Source: JAJCYK01 sp965212195
GTDB taxonomy: Bacteria; Bacteroidota; Bacteroidia; Cytophagales; Cyclobacteriaceae
NCBI GenBank assembly: GCA_965212195.1
Contig: CBDBUW010000010.1
Span: forward strand, 558,001-622,000
Direction: 5' to 3'
Length of the DNA: 64,000 bases
The notes under the pieces were generated by a model, which saw only the letters and a program-made list of their open reading frames with translations, was not told where the DNA came from and did no database searches. The first letter of the stretch is position 1. The number at the start of each line of letters is the position of its first letter. This document shows positions 8,717 through 17,441 of this stretch, in pieces. Made by a program: the position numbers and the translations under genes.

Positions 8717-11700
8717 TCAATAATTTATTTTATTGATTTTAATTGTCCTAGTGTTTCCGAGAATATCTGTAATGTTAACCTGTTCCACCTCAGATCCCAC
8801 CTTTAATTTAGGGGACGATTGACTCAGGTAAGTGGAACCCCAATATAGTTCCTGCTTTCGTACCTGACCATTTTGCAGTATAATTTCAGCAAAGGAATCC
8901 TGGGGACCAACTTCGATCAAAGGCCCCGGATCGGCATGGTAAAACACCGAGCAGCTATCCGCGTTGTTGGAGATTACCAACAACTGCCCCCCTAGCTGAT
9001 TAAGAGACACAATGCCTTTGCCATCTTTGCGTTTTAGTAAACCACTTTGGTTCAAGGTCTGAGCAGCAAACTTACCTGCGGCGCCCTTTAACAGCAGGCC
9101 CAGCGAAGCATCATACCTGCCGGTCGATACTTCCGTGGCGAACGAATTGCCCACCAATATTATGTCCAGAAGGGCGTCTCCATCAAAGTCCTTGACCAAC
9201 ATTCCGTAGACCGGCGACATCTGTGCTTCCCAAGGCAGGGTGATGAGTACAAAACTTCCGTCGCCCTGGTTTTCAAAATACGTACTTTCGAAGCGATGGG
9301 CTTTTACCACATAAGCTGCATTAAGCTCTTCTTCTAGAAATGACTGGCTGAATTTGGCTTTTGCGTAATCCTCATAGGTCTTAAATCTCACGCGCATAGC
9401 GTTAATTTGTTTTATAAGGTCATCACGAGTATGCACAATATGGTTTTCTCCATTTATGTACTGGCACATCACCGGGTCCAGGCGGCCGTTCTTATCAAAA
9501 TCACTGGCGTAAATGCAAAGCGGCTCCTTGCTACTGGCTTGGTATCTTGAATTAAGCCCTAGGTTGCCCCCTACATAATCTATATCACCATCATTATCAA
9601 AGTCTCCCGCCGCTAAACTATTCCACCAGCCTTCAGTATTCTCAAGACCCTGTATAGATTCCCGTTGTAAGTTACCTTGGCTGTTGTGGAACACCGTAAG
9701 AGGCATGAATTCTCCCACCAAAAGCAGATCAGTCCATCCATCGTTGTTATAATCACTCCACAAAGCGGAAGTCACCATTCCAATGTTACTCAATTCCGCT
9801 ACCTCGGCGGTAATATCCGTAAATATAGGCTGATCCTGTTTGCTATCATTTCGTAAAAGAAAACTTGAGGGTGCCATAGGATACGCTCCCGGTACTACCC
9901 TCCCTGCTACAAAAAGATCAAGATCTCCGTCTTGGTCAAAATCCGAGGCCGCCACCGACGATCCACTGGCATTGGTCTGGGGAAGGTTATTAAACTTCTC
10001 AAAATTCCCCTCACCATCGTTGAGGTAAAGTCTATCCTGATAATGTTCTGAGTCTTCAGCATAAGTGGTACCTCCACTTACTACGTAGAGATCTTCATCC
10101 CCATCGCCTTCTACATCCAAGAACAGAGCCCCCATATCTTCCTGTGTACTGTCTGTAGACCAGTAGCTGACTTTAAAAGAAGCTGAGTCTCCTTGTTGTA
10201 TATATAATGCGCCCGGGCTGCCTGCGGCGCCTCCGATAAACAGGTCTTCCAATCCGTCCCCATTAACGTCCCCCACTGCCATTCCAGGACCTTCCTGAGC
10301 GTGCATCCGGGGTAAAATGGGCTGTAAATTAAAATCGATTTGATCATTTTCTTGGTGAATGTAGTTTATTTGGCTGGCTTCGCCCCTGTCCACTAACAGT
10401 GTCTGCTCCTTTGTGTTTGTTCCCTTTGGAGATAGGACAGAATTGGCATATCGTACATTCAGAATCTGATTGGCCTTCACCTTGCGCATTATCTGATAAC
10501 GTCCATCAGGCCACCACACTTCGATGCTGTCAACCTCAGCCGATGACCCCAATCCAAAATGTGGTCTGGGGTCCACAGAAGACTCGTAACCTCTTGAAAG
10601 ATAATTCTCATAATACTGTTTGTGGCCAGCAGTATACACCTGGATCTTTGTGCCAATACCGTCTAGATTAGAAGCAGGCCCTTCAAGATTGAACTGCAGG
10701 TAATTGGCACCCATTTCAACCGCCCGGTTGTGGTATATATGTGCCTGGTCATTAATATTATTGACCACCAATTCCAAGTCTCCATCATTATCCAAATCAA
10801 CATAGACTGCACCATGTGAGAACCCTTTTTGACTGATGCCCCAGGATTTTGAACGTTTCTCAAAGCTCACACCCCCCATATTCTCAAAGAGGTAATCGTT
10901 GAGCTCTGCCCCCGGGAGTTCCTGGATATCCTGTAACTTATTCTGGATTTTGGTTTCGGCTTCGCCAATTGGATTATCATAGATGTTCTGGTAGTGGATA
11001 TAGTCTAGGTTACCCAGATCCCTCATAAAACCATTGGTCACAAATAAGTCCTTGTCCCCATCATTGTCATAGTCGGCAAAAAGTGCGCTCCAACTCCAAT
11101 CCGTACTGCTGACCCCAGCCATAAAACCCACTTCACTAAACTGGTTGCCGCCTCGGTTTAGCTGTAGGGTATTTCTGGAGTACTGGGGCTGGTAGCCGGC
11201 TTCCAACATTAAGCGGAAGCGATCGAAACTAGTGGAGGAAATAATCAATTTTTGACGCAGGTTGTCCTCGGGACGCATATCCAAAACCATTATATCTACC
11301 AGTCCGTCGTTGTTAAAATCAGCCAGGTCATTACCCATCCCGGCATAGCTGGTATGACCTATAAAATTACTGATTTGGTCCCGGAAAGTACCGTCACCCT
11401 GATTCATATAGAGCACGTCATTGCCTACAAAATCATTGGATATATATATGTCTGGCCAGCCATCGCGGTTTATATCGCTGATCCCCACCCCTAAACTATA
11501 ACCTTCTATCAGGATCCCGGCCTCCCTCGACACATCCGTAAAAGTAAAATCGCCGTTATTTCGATATAACACATCAGTGCTCACAGCGCTGCCATCAGTA
11601 TCTCTGGGCTTGACAACATTTACTTTTTGTTCATAAGCTGCCGGATTTATGATCAAAAACAAGTCAAGGTCGCCATCGAGGTCATAATCAAAAAATGCTG

Positions 11701-12235
11701 CGTGCTGTGTCTGTCGTTGGTCGGCAATACCATACTGTACCGCCCTTTCATCGAAGGTATTATCGCCGTTATTGACAAAAAGAATATTGGACCGCTGTGA
11801 AGGTTCATCTCCTCCAGAAACACAAACATAAATGTCTAACCAACCATCCTGATTTATATCTACCATGGTGGCTCCCGTACCCCAACGGCTGTTTTCCAAG
11901 CCGGCTTCCCTGGTAATCTCCTGAAACTTTAAGTCACCCTTATTGAGATATAGCCTGCCGGTCTCCATATTGCCACTGAAATAGAGATCAATAAGACCGT
12001 CATTGTTAATATCACCCACGGCCACGCCGGCTCCGGTATAGAAATTCATGAACTGATAAACATTGTGATGGCTATCTTCCTGTATTCGGTTGTTGAAATC
12101 AATACCTGTTTTACGAGCGGGTAAGGGTTGGAAAATGGATTTAGAACGGTCGCAGCTCAGGCATATGCCAGCAATAGCCACCACCACTGCCATATGTGTT
12201 ATTCCCAACCTAGTCAATTGCACGGGCTTGGCCAT
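8717..12235 (-). CDS. CRTAC1-like FG-GAP/UnbV lipoprotein (second tandem copy)
   Basis: A very large lipoprotein of 1172 residues. The signal peptide ends at lipobox CLSC (Cys28). From residue 45 on there are many FG-GAP/VCBS-type repeats, seen as calcium-binding loops such as DINNDGLIDLYFSG and DYDLDGDLDLFLI. A UnbV/ASPIC domain sits around residues 520-590 (GIGTKIQVYTAG, LSRGYESSVDPRPHFGLG), followed by a second repeat block. Such beta-propeller proteins are surface-exposed and calcium-binding; the biochemical role is unknown. The start is the ATG at 12235, with a TTG at 12244 upstream; either overlaps the stop of the previous paralogue by more than 20 bases, so it is translationally coupled. 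It resembles the 12210-15728 gene along its full length. Confidence 0.87.
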   Translation of the reverse strand: MAKPVQLTRLGITHMAVVVAIAGICLSCDRSKSIFQPLPARKTGIDFNNRIQEDSHHNVYQFMNFYTGAGVAVGDINNDGLIDLYFSGNMETGRLYLNKGDLKFQEITREAGLENSRWGTGATMVDINQDGWLDIYVCVSGGDEPSQRSNILFVNNGDNTFDERAVQYGIADQRQTQHAAFFDYDLDGDLDLFLIINPAAYEQKVNVVKPRDTDGSAVSTDVLYRNNGDFTFTDVSREAGILIEGYSLGVGISDINRDGWPDIYISNDFVGNDVLYMNQGDGTFRDQISNFIGHTSYAGMGNDLADFNNDGLVDIMVLDMRPEDNLRQKLIISSTSFDRFRLMLEAGYQPQYSRNTLQLNRGGNQFSEVGFMAGVSSTDWSWSALFADYDNDGDKDLFVTNGFMRDLGNLDYIHYQNIYDNPIGEAETKIQNKLQDIQELPGAELNDYLFENMGGVSFEKRSKSWGISQKGFSHGAVYVDLDNDGDLELVVNNINDQAHIYHNRAVEMGANYLQFNLEGPASNLDGIGTKIQVYTAGHKQYYENYLSRGYESSVDPRPHFGLGSSAEVDSIEVWWPDGRYQIMRKVKANQILNVRYANSVLSPKGTNTKEQTLLVDRGEASQINYIHQENDQIDFNLQPILPRMHAQEGPGMAVGDVNGDGLEDLFIGGAAGSPGALYIQQGDSASFKVSYWSTDSTQEDMGALFLDVEGDGDEDLYVVSGGTTYAEDSEHYQDRLYLNDGEGNFEKFNNLPQTNASGSSVAASDFDQDGDLDLFVAGRVVPGAYPMAPSSFLLRNDSKQDQPIFTDITAEVAELSNIGMVTSALWSDYNNDGWTDLLLVGEFMPLTVFHNSQGNLQRESIQGLENTEGWWNSLAAGDFDNDGDIDYVGGNLGLNSRYQASSKEPLCIYASDFDKNGRLDPVMCQYINGENHIVHTRDDLIKQINAMRVRFKTYEDYAKAKFSQSFLEEELNAAYVVKAHRFESTYFENQGDGSFVLITLPWEAQMSPVYGMLVKDFDGDALLDIILVGNSFATEVSTGRYDASLGLLLKGAAGKFAAQTLNQSGLLKRKDGKGIVSLNQLGGQLLVISNNADSCSVFYHADPGPLIEVGPQDSFAEIILQNGQVRKQELYWGSTYLSQSSPKLKVGSEVEQVNITDILGNTRTIKINKINY

Positions 12236-15200
12236 TTTGATCAAAGATTGTAATGGAAGCTACCTGGGGATGTTTGATGATGAACCTGCCACTGCCTGAC
12301 AAATAAGTAGAGCCATGATAAAATTCCTGCCGGTAGGTTTGGCCTTCTTTGGTGGTAATTTGGGCATAACTATCTGTAGGCAACGCATAAATCACTTCCT
12401 GGGCCAGCTCAGTGCTAAAGAACTTTAAGGGTCCGGAGTTATTGGCAACCACCACCATCAATTTATTCGAGGAGGATACCAGCTGCACCGTGCCTTTACT
12501 ATCACCATCCGCCATAATACCGGCTTCCGTTGCTGAAACCACCTGAAAATCCCCTTGACCGTCACCCAACATCAATAATCCTATTGAGGCATCATATTTC
12601 CCGGTAGACACCACAGAGGCATAAAAATTACCCGTCAATAGGGCATCTAAATGTCCATCTTGATTATAGTCGGCAACCTGAACCCCGTAAACTGGAGCGA
12701 ACTGCGCCCGAAGTGGCAGTGATCTCAGGGTAAAACGACCTCCTCCTAAATTTTCCAGGTAACTGCTGTTAAAAGTTTCGCTGTGCACGACATAAGCGTC
12801 CTTTAGTTCTGACTCCAAAAATGATTCTTCAAAAGAAGTACGAGCATAGGAATCATATGTTTTGAACCTGGCACGCATGGCATTGATCTGGGCGATCATA
12901 TCATCTCTGGAGTGCGCCACATGGTTACTGCCCTGAATGTAGTAGCACATTACCGGATCGATGCGGCCGTTGTTGTCGTAATCTTTAGCATAAATGCAAA
13001 GAGGTTCTTCCGGTGATGACTTCAAGCGACTATTAAGTCCCAGATTGCCTACCAGGTAATCCATATCCCCATCGGCATCGAAATCACCGGCTGTCAAGCT
13101 ATTCCACCAACCTGAGGTGTGCTGTAAACCTGTGTCTTCAGTAATATCTACTAAATCTCCTTGTTGATTATGATAAATTCTAATCGGCATGAACTCACCC
13201 ACCACCAATAAATCCAACCAACCATCATTATCAAAATCGGTCCAAAGCGCATCTGTTACCATCCCCATTTTGGTAAAAGCTTCTCCTAATGATGTGCTGA
13301 CGGTGGTAAAACGCACTTTGTTACTACCAGCAGGAGTCTCATTTCGAAGCAAAAAACTTTGGGGTGGCAGTGGGTAGGATCCTGGCCTGGTTCTGCCTCC
13401 TACAAAAATGTCCAGATCTCCGTCGCGGTCATAATCACCCGCCACCACGCAGGAGCTGCTTTCGGTGTCTAAGGGGATTGCCCCAGGTAAGCGTGTGAAG
13501 TTTCCCTGGCCGTCGTTTAAGTAAAACCGGTCTTGATACAAATTTGAGCCTTCCGGGTGGGCAGATCCTCCACTAGCAATGTATAGGTCCAAAGCACCGT
13601 CATCATTGGCATCGAATAACAAAACACCCATGTCCTCCGAAGCACTATCTATATCCATCTTCTTCATGCTCAAGGTACCGTCACTATTTTGCGTGAAGTA
13701 AGCTCCGGGGTAACCGGCAGCTCCTCCCACATAAATATCTTCTAGTCCATCATGGTCTATGTCCCCCGCTGCTATGCCCGGGCCGTTTCGCGAGTGCATA
13801 TGCGGCAAAATGGGTTGCAGTTTATAATCTACAAAGAGGTTTTCCTGGTGTTGATACTTAACGTTAAGTTGTTCAGTTACCTCCTCAAAGTACGGATTAA
13901 CATCATACTGGGGTTCAATCAAATCAAGAGTGTCCGATTCACGGTATTTGACGCTGATCATTTGATTAACATCAATATCAAACAGCATTCTATGCCCACC
14001 ATCAGGCCAGGTTACCAATACGCTGTCTATGTGGGTAGACTGACCGAGACCAAAATGTAATTTAGGGTCTATAGAACTAAGATATCCACGATAAGGCGTA
14101 AAGTACTGGTACTGCATCAAAGTGTCATAATACAGTCGAATTTTTGTTCCGAGTCCCTGAATATTACCAGGGGGTCCTTCGAGCTTTACTTGTATATAAT
14201 TGCCGGCACTATCCAACATTTCACGGGCCTGATTTCTATAAACATCGGCCTGCTCATCAAGATTATTTACCACTAAGTCAAGGTCACCGTCGTTGTCCAG
14301 GTCGGCATAAACCGCCCCATTGGAATAGGATGGCCGGTCCATACCCCACTCCTCGGTGGTATTGGTAAAAGTAAGATCACCCTGGTTCCTGAAAACATAG
14401 TTGGGAATCTTAGCGCCTGGTATTTCATTTAGCGCCTTTAGCCTTTCTTGCCTGTTGGCTTCGGCTTCCCCCATGGTAAGTACTTGTTGACCATAAACAA
14501 TAAAATCCAAATTTGTGACGTCTTTCCGGTAGCCATTGGTTATGAACAGATCCTTATACCCATCATTATCATAGTCAGCAAATAAGGCGCTCCAGCTCCA
14601 ATCCGTAGCATCGATTCCTGATAATTGTCCAATTTCACTGAACGTACTATTACCGTTGTTTAGCTGCAGGGTATTACGCACATATTGAGGTTGATAACCA
14701 AAATCGATATTCTTCTGATACAGGTCGTAGGCATTACCCATCATGGTCAGTTTCCGTCGAAGGTTATCTTCCGGCAGCATATCCAAAACTACAATATCCA
14801 TTAGCCCATCATTATTAAAATCCGCCACATCGTTGCCCATGCCATTGTAGGTCTGATGTTTCAAATAATTGGCAATCTCGTTTTTGAAGCTCCCATTTTG
14901 CTGATTGATATAGAGTAGGTCATTAGTCAAGAAATCATTGGACACGTAGATGTCCGGCCACTGATCTTCGTTAATATCACAGATCTCCACGCCCAAACCA
15001 AAACCTTCAATTAGGACACCGGTTTCTTGCGATACCTCAGTGAAAGTCTTATCGCCATTGTTCCTGAATAATTTATCCACCGACGGGGCCTTCCCGGATC
15101 TGTCGACCAACCTGGATGTATTTCGATTGAAATTAACCAAGGCATTACTCAACAGGTAAACGTCCAGATCACCATCCAGGTCATAATCGAAGAAGGCGGA

Positions 15201-15728
15201 TTGCACGGTATATTCTGAATTGTCCAACCCATATGCCGCCGCGGATTCGGTGAAGCTCAAATCGCCATTATTGATATATAAAAGGTTGGTGCGATCCTGA
15301 GAATTTGTACTTCTAGGGCCTCCCCGGCTCACATAAATATCCAAAAATCCATTCTGATCAATATCAACCAGCGAAACGCCGTTGGACCACCCGGTGGTTA
15401 AGAGCCCGGCACTTTCCGTAATATCTTCAAATTGCCAATCGCCTTTGTTCAAAAACAAACGATTGGAAGTCATATTACCGGTGAAGTAAATGTCCAGCAG
15501 GTCGTCATTATTAAAATCTCCCACGGCCACCCCTGCCCCATTGAACATGAATTCGAAATCCAGTACTGAAAGTGAATCAGTGTATTGGATCTTATTGTTG
15601 AAATCAATACCGGTACTGGCAGGTTCCAGTGGTGTGAATAGCGTATCCCCCGAATCCCGACAAGCCCCAAGACATACTATGATGATGAGCGCTAAGGTAT
15701 TTCTAATGGTGTAAAGCCACATGTTCAT
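12210..15728 (-). CDS. CRTAC1-like FG-GAP/UnbV lipoprotein (first tandem copy)
   Basis: A 1172-residue lipoprotein with lipobox LGAC (Cys23), followed by TGIDFNNKIQ, the conserved opening shared with the two other paralogues in this window. Numerous DxNxDGxxD loops (DFNNDDLLDIYFTG, DYDLDGDLDVYLL, DYDNDGYKDLFITNG) indicate FG-GAP/VCBS propeller blades. A UnbV/ASPIC segment is at about 525-600 (GLGTKIRLYYDTL, PKLHFGLGQS). It is exported and surface-anchored, with unknown function. It begins 163 bases downstream of the SusD stop, after a strong hairpin, so it probably has its own promoter or depends on read-through. Confidence 0.88.
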   Translation of the reverse strand: MNMWLYTIRNTLALIIIVCLGACRDSGDTLFTPLEPASTGIDFNNKIQYTDSLSVLDFEFMFNGAGVAVGDFNNDDLLDIYFTGNMTSNRLFLNKGDWQFEDITESAGLLTTGWSNGVSLVDIDQNGFLDIYVSRGGPRSTNSQDRTNLLYINNGDLSFTESAAAYGLDNSEYTVQSAFFDYDLDGDLDVYLLSNALVNFNRNTSRLVDRSGKAPSVDKLFRNNGDKTFTEVSQETGVLIEGFGLGVEICDINEDQWPDIYVSNDFLTNDLLYINQQNGSFKNEIANYLKHQTYNGMGNDVADFNNDGLMDIVVLDMLPEDNLRRKLTMMGNAYDLYQKNIDFGYQPQYVRNTLQLNNGNSTFSEIGQLSGIDATDWSWSALFADYDNDGYKDLFITNGYRKDVTNLDFIVYGQQVLTMGEAEANRQERLKALNEIPGAKIPNYVFRNQGDLTFTNTTEEWGMDRPSYSNGAVYADLDNDGDLDLVVNNLDEQADVYRNQAREMLDSAGNYIQVKLEGPPGNIQGLGTKIRLYYDTLMQYQYFTPYRGYLSSIDPKLHFGLGQSTHIDSVLVTWPDGGHRMLFDIDVNQMISVKYRESDTLDLIEPQYDVNPYFEEVTEQLNVKYQHQENLFVDYKLQPILPHMHSRNGPGIAAGDIDHDGLEDIYVGGAAGYPGAYFTQNSDGTLSMKKMDIDSASEDMGVLLFDANDDGALDLYIASGGSAHPEGSNLYQDRFYLNDGQGNFTRLPGAIPLDTESSSCVVAGDYDRDGDLDIFVGGRTRPGSYPLPPQSFLLRNETPAGSNKVRFTTVSTSLGEAFTKMGMVTDALWTDFDNDGWLDLLVVGEFMPIRIYHNQQGDLVDITEDTGLQHTSGWWNSLTAGDFDADGDMDYLVGNLGLNSRLKSSPEEPLCIYAKDYDNNGRIDPVMCYYIQGSNHVAHSRDDMIAQINAMRARFKTYDSYARTSFEESFLESELKDAYVVHSETFNSSYLENLGGGRFTLRSLPLRAQFAPVYGVQVADYNQDGHLDALLTGNFYASVVSTGKYDASIGLLMLGDGQGDFQVVSATEAGIMADGDSKGTVQLVSSSNKLMVVVANNSGPLKFFSTELAQEVIYALPTDSYAQITTKEGQTYRQEFYHGSTYLSGSGRFIIKHPQVASITIFDQNGQARAID

Positions 15729-15825
15729 AACTTATGAAATAATTCTCATGCGGTTCAAATCATGCAACCCATAATTTACACTGTTTGGTTCAATATTAAA
15801 ACCCAACCTCTGTATAGAACAAAAT

Positions 15826-15856
15826 GAGGGAGTTCGTATTAGATACAAACTCCCTC
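15826..15856 (-). terminator. Hairpin after SusC/SusD, putative terminator or attenuator
   Basis: A 9-bp perfect stem, GAGGGAGTT at 15826-15834 with AACTCCCTC at 15848-15856, continues past one mismatch into four more pairs (GTAT/ATAC) around a 3-base loop. Read on the minus strand it lies about 35 bases after the SusD stop and is followed by ATTTTGTTC, a weak T-run. It should reduce transcription from SusC/SusD into the CRTAC1-like genes. Confidence 0.7.
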
Positions 15857-15891
15857 CAACTGTTCCTATGAACTGGTGTAAACTAAATCCG

Positions 15892-17400
15892 TTAGTAACC
15901 GGGATTTTGCGTTAGCATCCCAGACGAGCGGTCTATTTCTGATTGCGGGAATGGGAACAACACAAACTTCGGATCCCAACTGGCTCCAAAAATAGTGGGG
16001 CCTAAATCCCATCTCACGATATCGAACCAACGGTGCGGCTCTAGTGCCAACTCCACGCGCTTCTCTTGCTGAAGGTCAGCCAAAGTAGCGGTACCCGCCA
16101 AAGCTGCCAAGCCTGCTCTGCTTCTGATATCATTGATTTCAGTAGTAGCATCAGCGTCTCTGCCCGACATCAATAAGGCTTCTGCATACAACAATTTTAG
16201 CTCAGCAAAACGGAACCAGCGTTCATTATTAAAATCAGCTTGCTGGTTTGGCGAATGATTAGCCGATACCGTATTTCGTGGGCCTCGATATTTTTTCAAG
16301 GTAAGACCGGTAGAAGACCAAGTATTGTCGTATGGAGTAGGATCACCTGGGAAAGTGTAGTACATATCCCCATCTTCATATAGGGTAACATCCTTACGCA
16401 AATCACCGGCTTCAAAAGCATTGCGCAGATCGTCGGTAGGAGCCCACCAACCTACTTTACCTCCCGGAGCGCCATTACCGGCGTCCCAATACCAACCACG
16501 AGCGGTACCCTGGGATGCTTTGAAATTCTCAGAGTGGGTGTCGTCAAAAACCCAGAGGTTATCGTCTGAGAATGGGCCTCCGTACTGGACTTCGAAAATA
16601 GATTCCGCATTGTTCTCATTGTCGAATGCGAATACATCTTCAAAATTTGCCAATAATGAATAAGGACCGTTGTCGATCACATCCTCAAAAGCCGTTATGG
16701 CCCCTGCCCAATCCTGTTGCCAAACATTTACCTTACCTATATAGGACTTGGCTGCCCAAGCGGTAGCCCTTCCGGCATTTGCAGAACCCCAGTCGTCCGG
16801 TAAATTACTAGCTGCCGTAGTGAAGTCCGACAGAATTACTGCGTACAGATCGGCTTGTGAAGAGTTAGGCAAAGCCTGGTCATTCAGATCCTTTCGTACT
16901 TCCGCAGCTATGGGAGGCGTACCAAACATTTTTAAGGCCTGGAAATGGAACCAAGCGCGCAAGAATTTGGCCTCACCTTCAAAGGTAGCCTTTTCTTCCG
17001 CAGACAACTCATTTTCACCATCCAGATTTTCCAACACCAGATTGGCTCTAAGAATACCCTCGTAAATTTGCGTATAAGCGGCAGCGTAAGGGATATCGCT
17101 GGCCCGGATAAACAAATTGTCCACATCTCTGGAAATCCCGTCTGATTGATTGTCATCAGCAGCGACATCATCGGTGATGGTCATGGTAATTTTCCAAAAC
17201 TCTCCTCTTTCGGACAAGGTCTCCGTACTGGTTCCCCAAAAATCCTGTATAGAGGCATATGACGCAAAAATAGCGCCATCAAAGTCTGCCGATGTCTTGT
17301 AAAAGGTCGCAGTAGTAACCCGATCCAAAGGAAGCAGATCCAGGTCATTGCAAGAATTGAAGGCCATGAAGACCACTAATAAGCCTGCTATCTTTTTCAT
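15892..17400 (-). CDS. SusD/RagB-family outer-membrane lipoprotein
   Basis: SusD-like surface glycan-binding lipoprotein of 502 residues, partner of the SusC channel encoded just upstream. The signal peptide starts MKKIAGLLVVFMAFNSC (lipidated Cys17). The family shows in the early TTATFYKTSADFDGA segment, TPR-like helices in the middle and the C-terminal signature around ELKLLYAEALLMSG, EINDIRSRAGL and EKRVELALEPHRWFDIVRW. I chose the ATG at 17400, because a longer frame reaching 17472 would run into the SusC stop and lack a signal peptide. The gap from the SusC stop is 41 bases. Known SusD proteins sit over the SusC barrel as a lid; the ligand here is unknown. Confidence 0.93.
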   Translation of the reverse strand: MKKIAGLLVVFMAFNSCNDLDLLPLDRVTTATFYKTSADFDGAIFASYASIQDFWGTSTETLSERGEFWKITMTITDDVAADDNQSDGISRDVDNLFIRASDIPYAAAYTQIYEGILRANLVLENLDGENELSAEEKATFEGEAKFLRAWFHFQALKMFGTPPIAAEVRKDLNDQALPNSSQADLYAVILSDFTTAASNLPDDWGSANAGRATAWAAKSYIGKVNVWQQDWAGAITAFEDVIDNGPYSLLANFEDVFAFDNENNAESIFEVQYGGPFSDDNLWVFDDTHSENFKASQGTARGWYWDAGNGAPGGKVGWWAPTDDLRNAFEAGDLRKDVTLYEDGDMYYTFPGDPTPYDNTWSSTGLTLKKYRGPRNTVSANHSPNQQADFNNERWFRFAELKLLYAEALLMSGRDADATTEINDIRSRAGLAALAGTATLADLQQEKRVELALEPHRWFDIVRWDLGPTIFGASWDPKFVLFPFPQSEIDRSSGMLTQNPGY

Positions 17401-17441
17401 GGTATTTGATTTATAATTCTTCTTTATCATAATTCTACTAA

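Noticed and set aside
8717..15728. Repeated DNA between the two tandem CRTAC1-like genes read as a mobile or DNA-level repeat
   Set aside because: The similarity is at protein level from FG-GAP blades and paralogy; no terminal repeats or transposase are seen.
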